From Sphingomonadales bacterium (GTDB lineage Bacteria > Pseudomonadota > Alphaproteobacteria > Sphingomonadales > Sphingomonadaceae): a DNA stretch of 35,465 bases. This document shows positions 1 to 6,904 of this stretch, one piece after another (position 1 is the first letter of the stretch; the number at the start of each line of letters is the position of its first letter). Below the pieces are notes generated by a model that searched no databases, was not told the DNA's origin, and saw only the letters and a program-made list of their open reading frames with translations. The DNA is taken from positions 1 through 35,465 of the forward strand of contig JANXVZ010000008.1 in the NCBI GenBank assembly GCA_025351405.1, in the 5' to 3' direction. Made by a program: the position numbers and the translations under genes.

Positions 1-273
1 CTCGAGGCTCTGCGAGATGCTGCCTGCACTCGGCCCCGACAGATCGATCGAACGAACGCCGTCCGATGCCATCCAGTAACCGCCGATGTAGTCGACGCCG
101 GCACCGCCGACGGTCCAGCCGGTGATGGCCGTGCTGCCGGCTGGCTGAGTGGAAAAGCTGGAGCCCGGATCGACACCAAGCTCGAAGCTGCCATTGATGA
201 TTGTGGCGGCGCTGACTGGCGCAAAGGCCAACAGTGACAGCGCGCCTGTCAGGAGGAAGAACGTCTTTTTCAT
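1..273 (-). CDS. Exported choice-of-anchor C/DUF642-like protein, N-terminal part
   Basis: The gene runs off the left edge; 91 codons are visible from an ATG at 273. It begins with a classic Sec signal peptide (MKKTFFLL, a hydrophobic stretch, then PVSAA as likely cleavage site). The mature part starts TIINGSFELG, followed by AITGWTVGGAGVDYIGG and SDGVRSIDLSG. This pattern (NGSFE, GWTV, VDYIG, RSIDL) is that of the choice-of-anchor C/DUF642-like beta-sandwich proteins that in proteobacteria often end in a PEP-CTERM sorting signal. The C-terminus is outside the window, so the tail cannot be checked. The family is thought to be surface-attached or exopolysaccharide-associated; the ligand is unknown. 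No neighbour shares its strand nearby; the next gene on the right is divergent and over 1 kb away. Confidence 0.8.
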   Translation of the reverse strand, partial: MKKTFFLLTGALSLLAFAPVSAATIINGSFELGVDPGSSFSTQPAGSTAITGWTVGGAGVDYIGGYWMASDGVRSIDLSGPSAGSISQSLE

Positions 274-425
274 TTCGGGTTCCCTGGTCGAACAGTGAAT
301 GCACCCCGAGTTTCGCAGCGATTTGACCTAGATCGCAATCACTTGCGACCCGGGAGCAGCAAAAACCGTGCCAACATCGCGAATTCAATGATTTCAATAG
401 GTTGTCGGAATGGACCTTACCGGCG

Positions 426-445
426 CTGTAAACCGTACTTTACAG
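426..445. promoter_or_regulatory. Palindrome CTGTAAA-N6-TTTACAG, candidate operator
   Basis: Perfect 7-bp arms around a 6-bp spacer, 153 bp upstream of the start of the exported protein at 273. The core fits the pattern TGT-N12-ACA, which is the published consensus of PpsR/CrtJ-type repressors, but many dimeric regulators bind similar dyads. A related half-site (GCTGTAAATT) lies near 555-565. Function is inference only. Confidence 0.4.
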
Positions 446-762
446 TATTCCGTCGCAATGCATTCCGGTTACGTAACATCTTCGGACAACATCCCAAAAG
501 ACTCGAAATATAGCGTTTCCGATAGTGCAACGATTCGCTGGCTTTTCGATCTACGGCTGTAAATTAATGAAGGATCTGACTTTGGTTGAAGCGAGTGGCG
601 TTGATCAACACGAGATCGTTAGTGCTAATACCAAAGGACTATGCCATAGCTATTACGAATGCATGCCGGGTGGGCCAGCTAGTAGTTGCGGCATTACTTC
701 CGGTCGGGCCGTCCAAAGCGGCGCCATGCAACAATTCAGGGCCATCGTTCTGGGCCATGGGA

Positions 763-802
763 TCGACGCAGCGCCCCGGGGTGCAACAAAGCGCTGCGTC
801 GA
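763..802. repeat. 12-bp perfect inverted repeat (TCGACGCAGCGC arms)
   Basis: Arms at 763-774 and 791-802 are exact reverse complements, with a 16-nt loop. It would fold into a very stable hairpin on either strand. No T-run follows on either side, so it is not a canonical intrinsic terminator. It may be a structural or mobile-element remnant. Confidence 0.55.
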
Positions 803-921
803 CGATGCGGAGATATCGAGGTCTTACCGAAACGTGAAGAATCGGACATTACCTAGACGTAATGCAAGGCCATAGGTACTTCTGCATAGCGGTGTCGGCA
901 CGCAGGGAGTTTGACTGCAGG

Positions 922-961
922 ACCAGCCACGCCAGGGAGGGCAATCCCTGACGCGGCTGGT
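922..961 (-). repeat. 17-bp hairpin with two G-U compensated positions
   Basis: Arms 922-938 and 945-961 match over 17 bp apart from two positions, with a 6-nt loop. On the minus-strand RNA both mismatches become G-U wobble pairs, giving a continuous 17-bp stem; on the plus-strand RNA they are A-C and C-A mismatches. This points to a minus-strand transcript if it acts as RNA. The hairpin is flanked on both sides by TTGACT (911-916 and 961-966). No T-tract follows, so a simple terminator is unlikely. Confidence 0.5.
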
Positions 962-1325
962 TGACTCGGCAGATGCGTCGCGCTCGCCGGGGGGAGCCAA
1001 GCGCGGCGCCGGGACGAAATGGGTCCCTGGATCAGTCGGCGCCGTGCTTTCTTTCGAGATTGCAATTCGCCGACCAAAGCAAAATGCCACGCGTAACGCG
1101 GTCTTAACACCCTCGGATAATACCCAGACGATCGCATCTGCGTCTCGCTCGAGCGTGTATTTCCACGGGTACGCAACCTCATCGCCTCGACTGGGTTTTA
1201 TCCCCCAAGACGTGGTTAACGAACTGTGTAGCTTCCGGCGCATCGCCCGGACAGGCGCGGGCGGGAAGCAGCGGCACCGTTGACCAGTCGCGGTTCAGTG
1301 TAGTGTATTGTAGCGAGACGGAACA

Positions 1326-2690
1326 ATGTCAGGCGTTTGCTACGGCGAAGCTTCTGCCGAAGCCCTGTTGCGCAATCTTCGCATCGAGACGGTCATTCTC
1401 GATGCGGACGGCAACATCCGCTTCTACGCCCATTCCAACCCGTCGCTCTTGCGGATCTTGGCAGGCGATATCGGCCGGCCATTTTCCGATCTCGCGCCGC
1501 CGGCGATCGATCCATTGCTCGGTCACGATGTTCGGTCCGTTCTCTTGACCCGCCACACGATTGCGCGCGAGATCTGCTCGGGCGACGGCTCATCGCGGAT
1601 CAGGCACGTCAAGCCCTATCAAAACGACAAGAATGACAGCGACGGGGTGATCATCACCATCACCGACGTCACCAGCGACAGGCGCACCGTCGAAGAGCGG
1701 AGCGGGCAGCAACGATGCACCGATATTGGCCATCGCGCGGAGGACTTCGCCCGGTTCAGCCATGATATTCGGCAGCAATTACAGGCCATCGTGCTTCTGA
1801 ACAGGCTTGTCGCGCGCAAGATGGACAGTCCGGACGTCGGCGGGTTCGTCAGCCATATCGATGAGGCCATCGCGACCATGTCGCGAACCATCGACGATTT
1901 CGCAGCGGCGACCCGCGACGAGGTCGGGCCGCATAGCGACAGTTGCCCCGCAGCCGAAGTGGCGCCCGAGACATTTGCCCAATATTCGGCGCCGAGCGAC
2001 AGCTTGCAGGTGACAAACCCGGGCAAGTCCCCGGGTTCGCGCGCCAGCGGCCTGCCGCGGACTGAGGGCCTTGTCTATATTGTCGATGACGATCCCGAAG
2101 TTGCCAATGCGTTGGGAGCGTTGTTCAACGATGCCGGAATGAACAACCAGAGTTTTCGTTCGAGCGAAGCATTTCTTGAGGCGTGGCAACCCGACAACAC
2201 CGCCTGCCTGGTGATCGACGCCTGCCTGCCCGGAAAAGGCGGGATCGAATTGCTGTTCCAGCTTCAACAATCGCCATCGCCGCCTCCCGCGATCGTTCTT
2301 ACCGGCAGCGGCGATGTGTCGATGGCGGTGGACGCAATGAAGGCAGGCGCCATCGATTTCTTCGAAAAGCCGATATCGGCCGATGCAATCCTGGCGCGGG
2401 TTACCGACGCATGCGCGCAAAGCCGGCAAAAAGGCGATCTGCGGGCGGAAGTCCGTCAAGTCACCAGCCGCACCGCCGCTTTGACCGCGCGACAGCGTCA
2501 AATCATGATGATGGTCGTCGAGGGCAGCCCCAGCAAGAACATCGCCGCCGACCTCAACATCAGCCAGCGCACCGTTGAGGCCCATCGCGCCGAAATCATG
2601 CGCAAGATGGGCGCCCGCTCGCTGCCGGCGCTGGCGCGCATGGCCATGATGTCGACGCGAGGTACCATCGGGCAGGATATTGCGCCATAA
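1326..2690 (+). CDS. Hybrid PAS / HisKA-like / receiver / LuxR regulator (FixJ-type output)
   Basis: 454 aa. Residues about 15-120 look like a PAS domain of the type found next to CheR/CheB fusions (ETVILDADGNIRFY at its start, ITITDVTSDRR at its end). Residues 140-195 resemble a HisKA dimerisation helix with FSHDIRQQLQAI (His146), but no ATPase domain (N, G1, G2 boxes) follows. Instead a FixJ-type receiver begins at VYIVDDDPEV; the phospho-acceptor is Asp298 in VIDACLPG, with the conserved Thr in VLTGSGD and Lys in FFEKP. A LuxR/FixJ helix-turn-helix (LTARQRQIMMMVVEG, then NISQRTVEAHRAEIMRKM) ends the protein. It should bind DNA and be phosphorylated by an outside kinase. Start ATG 1326 has only a weak purine stretch (GAGACGGAA) upstream. 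The gene is alone on this strand. Confidence 0.85.
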   Translation: MSGVCYGEASAEALLRNLRIETVILDADGNIRFYAHSNPSLLRILAGDIGRPFSDLAPPAIDPLLGHDVRSVLLTRHTIAREICSGDGSSRIRHVKPYQNDKNDSDGVIITITDVTSDRRTVEERSGQQRCTDIGHRAEDFARFSHDIRQQLQAIVLLNRLVARKMDSPDVGGFVSHIDEAIATMSRTIDDFAAATRDEVGPHSDSCPAAEVAPETFAQYSAPSDSLQVTNPGKSPGSRASGLPRTEGLVYIVDDDPEVANALGALFNDAGMNNQSFRSSEAFLEAWQPDNTACLVIDACLPGKGGIELLFQLQQSPSPPPAIVLTGSGDVSMAVDAMKAGAIDFFEKPISADAILARVTDACAQSRQKGDLRAEVRQVTSRTAALTARQRQIMMMVVEGSPSKNIAADLNISQRTVEAHRAEIMRKMGARSLPALARMAMMSTRGTIGQDIAP

Positions 2691-3045
2691 ATGCGCGGAT
2701 CGATGCGCAGAAGCCGACGACAACGACGACCTGCCCGAACACACAGCGGCCTCCCGCACGACACCGGGCCGATCGAAAAGCCGCGCGCGCTTGACTATAA
2801 ACGGCTTGAAAATACCAATAGACATGGTTCTGCTCTATTATGACAGCATAGATTGCGTTCGCCAAGAAACTGTATCCGGCTCAGATCGAAACGTTCCTGT
2901 ATCGAAAGTTCCTTTTGTCGTAAGAAACTTTCATTACAACTTTGCAACCGAACCATCCTTAATGCGTTGGACACCTTTTTCTGTGCCTAAAGGTGTCTCA
3001 GACCGCCTCCGGGGGGAGCAATGCCGGCGCGGTGCCGGGCGGCTG
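2691..3045. other. Upstream region of the CTERM metalloprotease-like gene
   Basis: No gene seen. It holds a direct repeat of ATCGAAA(C)GTTCCT (2885-2898 and 2901-2913, period 16 bp), an inverted repeat GAAAGTT/AACTTTC (2904-2910, 2926-2932) and a hairpin GACACCTTT/AAAGGTGTC (2970-2978, 2989-2997, 10-nt loop). The density of symmetric sites just before the gene suggests a regulated promoter and 5' leader. Confidence 0.45.
2970..2997 (+). promoter_or_regulatory. 9-bp perfect hairpin in the leader of the CTERM gene
   Basis: GACACCTTT at 2970-2978 and AAAGGTGTC at 2989-2997 with a 10-nt loop, 48 bp before the ATG at 3046. It could be an operator dyad or a 5'-UTR stem; there is no T-run directly after it. 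Confidence 0.4.
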
Positions 3046-3903
3046 ATGGATCGGGTCAGGATTGCCGTGTTCAAATCTGTTGTGAGGAAGAAAGCGCAGC
3101 GTTGCGGTGGGCGATCCATCGCGTTCATGGCGGCAGCCGGTGTTGCCGTTCTTTCCGGCGCCAGTCCGGCAGCGGCGGTAACGCAATCGTGGAATGGCTA
3201 TCATTGGGCAAGGACCGGACCGCTATCGATCGGGATAGGCAATAATCTGGACGCCAAATGGTCGCCGCTGCTGGCCCCGGCCGCCAACGCATGGTCTGCA
3301 GCGCCTGCGATCGACTTTGTGACGATCGCCGGGCGTACATCTCCGGCAACCTGCGCGCCGGTGTTCGGGACGGTGCAAGTGTGCAACGGCAACTATGGTG
3401 CCAATGGCTGGCTCGGCTATGCCAATGTCTGGCTGTCGGGCGGCTTTATCGTGCAGGGCACAGTCCGGCTGAACGACTATTATTTTTCAACCGCGACCTA
3501 CAATACCGCGGCATGGCGACAGATGACGATTTGCCAGGAGATCGGACACACCCTCGGGCTCGCCCATGCCGATGTCAGCAAGACCAACCTGAACCTCGGC
3601 ACGTGCATGGATTATACCAACGACCCGACGGGCACCCGCGGCGGTGCCAACGGCACGCTTGCCAATGTCGCGCCCAGCGCCAACGACTTTGCGGCGCTCG
3701 CCGGCATCTATGCCACCGTCAACACCACGCAACTCGGAGCGACAAAGCCGCAATATTATGCTGGCTCAGGCTATGAAGTCGGGGATATCGAGCTTGATAT
3801 CCCGTTGACAGCCGTGCCCGAGCCAACCGTCTGGATGATGATGCTGGTTGGGTTCGGTGCGGTTGGCCTGTCCACCCGCAGGCATCGGGCGGCGACCGCC
3901 TAG
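3046..3903 (+). CDS. Exported metzincin-like protein with PEP-CTERM tail; first zinc His is Gln
   Basis: 285 aa from ATG 3046; the open frame extends upstream to 2680 but that part reads like non-coding sequence. Residues 1-44 are a long basic segment plus hydrophobic core ending GASPAAA, a signal peptide. The middle holds ICQEIGHTLGLAHAD (residues 162-176), which fits the metzincin motif HExxHxxGxxH except that the first His is Gln164; Glu165, His168, Gly171 and His174 are kept. A Met-turn-like CMDYTND follows. The C-terminus has VPEPTVWMMM, a hydrophobic helix and an Arg-rich end: a PEPxxW-type CTERM sorting signal, normally processed by an exosortase. Role: surface-anchored or released protein, perhaps a protease or an inactive relative. 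The start is supported by the signal peptide; the Shine-Dalgarno is poor. Confidence 0.8.
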   Translation: MDRVRIAVFKSVVRKKAQRCGGRSIAFMAAAGVAVLSGASPAAAVTQSWNGYHWARTGPLSIGIGNNLDAKWSPLLAPAANAWSAAPAIDFVTIAGRTSPATCAPVFGTVQVCNGNYGANGWLGYANVWLSGGFIVQGTVRLNDYYFSTATYNTAAWRQMTICQEIGHTLGLAHADVSKTNLNLGTCMDYTNDPTGTRGGANGTLANVAPSANDFAALAGIYATVNTTQLGATKPQYYAGSGYEVGDIELDIPLTAVPEPTVWMMMLVGFGAVGLSTRRHRAATA

Positions 3904-3988
3904 GTCGTGCGCGCATCGGCGGCGGCATCCCGAAGTGGAAGGTCACCGCGAGCCGCCACCGAAGCCGGGCAGCGGCGCCGCAGCAAAC

Positions 3989-4744
3989 TCAGCGGTCGCC
4001 GGCCGCGGCCTGTTCGATGACGTTGGCGACCGCACGGGGCTTGGAAATATAGACGGCGTGCCCGCCCTTGATCTCGGTGGTGATCGACTTCGACCGCTTG
4101 TACATCGACCGCTCGAGGTCCGGATTGATCGAACGGTCCTCGGTGGCGACGATTGCGTAGCTTGGCTTGTCCTTCCATGCGGGCGCCTTGATCTCGGCGG
4201 TGGCTGCCTTCAGCGACAGGCCGACTTGCGAAATTGCCATGAAGTCGGCTTGCGCCTTGGTCATGTCGGCGCCGAAATCAGCGTGGAAGACAGCCGGGTC
4301 GATGAACAGCACACCGTCCTTGGTTGGCGTCAACGGCTTGCCGGCGGGCGGCTTTGAACCGCCAAGCTTGGCGAGGCTCTCGCCGACGTCGGGCTGAAAG
4401 GCCGCGACATAGACCAGCGTCTTCACACGCGGGTGGTTTCCGGCCTCGGTGATGACGGCGCCGCCATAGCTGTGGCCGACCAACACGACCGGGCCATCCT
4501 GCAGGTCGAGGATGCGATTGGTCGCGGCGACATCGTCATCGAGCGACGTTTCCGGCGGCTGCACGACACTGACGGTATAGCCATCCTTTTGCAGGATATC
4601 GACGATCGGCTTCCAGCCGGAGCCATCGACAAAGGCGCCATGGACAAGAACGATGTTCTTGACGGCACCGCTCGGCAGGGCCTGGGCGGGGATAGCGGCG
4701 CCGGCAAAGGCCAGGGCCGTGGCAGCAAGCAGGGATTTGCGCAT
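3989..4744 (-). CDS. Exported alpha/beta hydrolase (esterase-like)
   Basis: 251 aa. ATG 4744 is chosen because AGAAGGAG lies 6 bases upstream and a clear signal peptide follows (MRKSLLAATALAFAG, then AQALP). The fold signatures are VLVHGAFVDGSGW (oxyanion region, about residues 33-44) and the nucleophile elbow GHSYGG (Ser92). A likely acid is in ATEDRSINPD and the catalytic His in GGHAVYISKP near the end. This matches the EstC/hydroxynitrile-lyase-like alpha/beta hydrolases often annotated for small esters; the substrate is not predictable. It is the last gene of a three-gene minus-strand operon (old yellow enzyme, SnoaL-like, this), 87 bp after its neighbour. The gap before the convergent CTERM gene holds nothing obvious. 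Confidence 0.9.
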   Translation of the reverse strand: MRKSLLAATALAFAGAAIPAQALPSGAVKNIVLVHGAFVDGSGWKPIVDILQKDGYTVSVVQPPETSLDDDVAATNRILDLQDGPVVLVGHSYGGAVITEAGNHPRVKTLVYVAAFQPDVGESLAKLGGSKPPAGKPLTPTKDGVLFIDPAVFHADFGADMTKAQADFMAISQVGLSLKAATAEIKAPAWKDKPSYAIVATEDRSINPDLERSMYKRSKSITTEIKGGHAVYISKPRAVANVIEQAAAGDR

Positions 4745-4831
4745 GATGGGCTCCTTCTGGGTTGATGTTGTCGTCCGTCGCGGTCGAAAGTCGTGGTCCC
4801 GTGGTGGGTGCCGTGATCCGGCGACAGCCAC

Positions 4832-5239
4832 TCAGGCCGGCAAGGCGAATTCCGGCCCGAACATCGGGCGACCGCTGATCGACTCGGCCCGGGTCACTTC
4901 ATCCTGCAGCACGTCCCAATGCTCGACGAACCGGCCATTCTCTATCCGCAGCACATCGGCGGCGATCCAGGCGCGCGGCCTCCCGTTGCCGGAAAAGCGG
5001 CCGTGAAGCAGAACATAGTCACCATCGGCCGCCGCCACATGGGCTTCGTACTTCAGGCCGGCCGGCGCCGACCGCACCAGCGCGAACAGGCCGCCTCGAC
5101 CTGGCGCGATATGCGCGCTGTGCTGGATATACTCAGGCGACCAGAATTTTTCGGCGGTCACGTAATCGCGCCTGTTGAACAAGGTGTCGAACGCCTCAAG
5201 CGCCATGGCCTTGTTGCCACGTTCGGTTTCGGTGCTCAT
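4832..5239 (-). CDS. SnoaL-like (NTF2 fold) protein
   Basis: 135 aa, a usual length for the family. The order of features fits a SnoaL-like/nuclear transport factor 2 cone: an N-terminal helix (NKAMALEAFDTLFNRRD), then FWSPEYIQHSAHIAPGRGGLFALV, the strand AADGDYVLLHGRFSG, and the C-terminal strand with RIENGRFVEHWDVLQ. Such proteins bind small hydrophobic ligands or act as cyclases, isomerases or hydrolases; no specific reaction can be named. No signal peptide, so cytoplasmic. Its ATG overlaps the stop of the old yellow enzyme gene by ATGA (5236-5239), which shows translational coupling and a shared substrate pathway as the likely reading. Confidence 0.88.
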   Translation of the reverse strand: MSTETERGNKAMALEAFDTLFNRRDYVTAEKFWSPEYIQHSAHIAPGRGGLFALVRSAPAGLKYEAHVAAADGDYVLLHGRFSGNGRPRAWIAADVLRIENGRFVEHWDVLQDEVTRAESISGRPMFGPEFALPA

Positions 5240-6378
5240 GCCATCGCTTTCTCGGAATGGAGCGCCAAAACCGGCGGCGTATAGGCCGGGTAATCGGAAT
5301 AGCCGCGAGCATCGAAGGTATAGAATGTGTCGCGATCATAAGGGCTCAGCGGCTGGCCCAGCCGGATCCGTTCCGGCAGGTCAGGGTTCGAGATGAAGTG
5401 CCGCCCGAACGCAACCAGGTCGGCGTGACCGGCCTGCAATATGGCTTCCGCCGTCTCGGGTTCAAAGCCTCCCGCGGCGATGATCGTGCCGGCAAATATC
5501 TTGCGCAGTCGCTCGGAAGCGATCGGCCCCTGCCCGGCCTCGGTCACGATGTTACCGGCGACACGCGGCTCGATGATGTGAAGGTAGGCCAGGTCGAATT
5601 CGTTCAACCTTGCAGCGACGTGGTCGAACAACGCGCCGGGGTCGCTGTCCGACATGCCGTTCCAATGGCCACTTGGCCCGACCCGTACAGCGACGCGGCC
5701 GCTGCCCCAGACCGACACCAGCGCTTCGACCACATCAAGAAGCAGCCGCGCCCGGTTCTCGACGGAGCCACCATAGCGATCGGTGCGCTTGTTGCTCCCA
5801 TCCTGCAGGAACTGGTCGATGAGATAGCCATTGGCAGCGTGCACTTCGACACCGTCAAAGCCCGCCGCCATGGCGCGGATGGCGGCTTGGCGGTAGTCGG
5901 CAATGATGCTGGCGATTTCGGCGAGTTCAAGCGCCCGGTGCGGCGAAGGCTGCACCCAGCCGCCAGGCGTCGAGGTCAGATGCGCGGGATCGAGCCAGTA
6001 ATCCGGGTTCACCGATGCCGACACCGGCGCCGAACCCTCGGTAACGCTGACATGCGACGACCGTCCGGTGTGCCACAGCTGGGCAAACATGTGGCCGCCC
6101 CTTGCCTTGACAGCCGTGACGACCCGGCGCCACCCGGCAACCTGCGCGTCGGTGAACATGCCGGGCGCGCCAAGCCAACCGCGGCCCGAGCTGGAAACCG
6201 GTGTGCCCTCAGCGATGATAAGACCGCCGGCCGAGGCACGTTGTGTGTAATATTCGAGCATCAGGTCGCCAGGCAGGTCGCCGGGCCGGTCGGCCCGCGA
6301 ACGGGTCAACGGCGCCATGACCACCCGATGCGAAAGCGCAATCTGGCCGATTTTGACGGGCGATAAAAGCAGCGACAT
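5236..6378 (-). CDS. Old yellow enzyme family alkene reductase (NemA-like)
   Basis: 380 aa from ATG 6378 (MSLLLSPVKIGQIALSHRVVMAPLTRSRA); an upstream ATG at 6402 would add eight residues but lies before the purine-rich AGAGAGGTTC. Diagnostic blocks are MAPLTRSRA, IAEGTPVSSSGRGWLGAPGMF, FAQLWHTGRSSH, the FMN/substrate block VEVHAANGYLIDQFL (His and Asn that bind the carbonyl), and SNKRTDRYGGSVENR. The enzyme carries FMN and uses NAD(P)H to reduce activated C=C bonds in enones, maleimides and nitro compounds. It leads an operon with a SnoaL-like protein and an alpha/beta hydrolase, a common detoxification grouping. A diverged 67-bp repeat lies about 240-310 bp upstream. Confidence 0.95.
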   Translation of the reverse strand: MSLLLSPVKIGQIALSHRVVMAPLTRSRADRPGDLPGDLMLEYYTQRASAGGLIIAEGTPVSSSGRGWLGAPGMFTDAQVAGWRRVVTAVKARGGHMFAQLWHTGRSSHVSVTEGSAPVSASVNPDYWLDPAHLTSTPGGWVQPSPHRALELAEIASIIADYRQAAIRAMAAGFDGVEVHAANGYLIDQFLQDGSNKRTDRYGGSVENRARLLLDVVEALVSVWGSGRVAVRVGPSGHWNGMSDSDPGALFDHVAARLNEFDLAYLHIIEPRVAGNIVTEAGQGPIASERLRKIFAGTIIAAGGFEPETAEAILQAGHADLVAFGRHFISNPDLPERIRLGQPLSPYDRDTFYTFDARGYSDYPAYTPPVLALHSEKAMA

Positions 6379-6904
6379 ATGAACCTCTCTGTTCGGCGTC
6401 AAGACGACACCATTCCTGTTGCGCCGACCGATTGGTATCGGCAGTTGGTCCCGGGCCTAGTCACCGCCCGCAGGCAAGTGGGTGAGCAGCAACGGCAATC
6501 GGGTGATGAAACCGGTTCAAGAGCTTTGGCGGGAGATGCCCACGAACGCTCCAATGTGGATTACAATCAGCGATGCGACTATTCGATGTCTTGGCATCAT
6601 CGATGTTCTTGACTTAAACTAGGTGTTCCGTTGCTGGGCGAACATCCCTAAGCGGGTGGGGCGCCGATCACTCAATCGGGCTATTGCTGCACTGCCAACC
6701 CGATTTGGCCCGATGTTGATGCCGCAAATACCCGATCAAGCTGCCGCAACATGCAGCAAGCTGCACTTTGTCTCGAACGCGCCGGGGCCTTTGGGCCGGT
6801 CAACGCGTCGTTCGCCGACGGATGCCGTCCGGCACCGCCAAGCGGGTATGGCGATGCTCACGCGACCGGGTCATGGGTCGGTGCCGCAACAGCGGCCTTT
6901 CGGG
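6379..6904. other. Intergenic region upstream of the old yellow enzyme operon
   Basis: No convincing gene. Frames present on the plus strand (for example 6623-7072 and 6768-7328) run antisense into the MFS gene and look random. The only structured element seen is the first copy of the 67-bp repeat at 6620-6686. No regulator gene is visible here, although such an operon often has one next to it. Confidence 0.5.
6620..6686 (-). repeat. 67-bp degenerate repeat, copy 1
   Basis: Read on the plus strand it starts TAGGT and ends TCACTCAATCGGGCTATTG. The distance from TAGG to TCACTC is exactly 48 bp, as in copies 2 and 3. Against copy 2 the last 19 bp are identical, and CCT-AGC-GGTGG in the middle is also shared. 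It lies upstream of the old yellow enzyme operon (minus strand). Confidence 0.6.

Larger units (their letters stand above)
274..1325. other. Long intergenic region, no convincing gene
   Basis: More than 1 kb between two divergent genes. The reading frames present are short, rich in Arg/Cys/Ser, overlap one another on both strands, and match no family I recognise, so I do not call genes. It holds three strong inverted repeats, listed separately (426-445, 763-802, 922-961). Parts of it (about 295-700) are visibly less GC-rich than the rest of the window, which fits non-coding or foreign DNA. Confidence 0.6.

Noticed and set aside
426-445. Lux box for a quorum-sensing LuxR protein
   Set aside because: CTGT and ACAG are 12 bases apart, four more than in the lux-box type, and no LuxR-type autoinducer receptor or synthase is in the window.
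295-875. Short plus-strand frames (72, 116 and 83 codons)
   Set aside because: They overlap one another in different frames, have random-looking composition, no Shine-Dalgarno and no recognisable family.
824-1283. Overlapping frames on both strands of about 80-140 codons
   Set aside because: Arg/Cys/Ser-rich shadow composition and no family resemblance; the region carries a hairpin instead.
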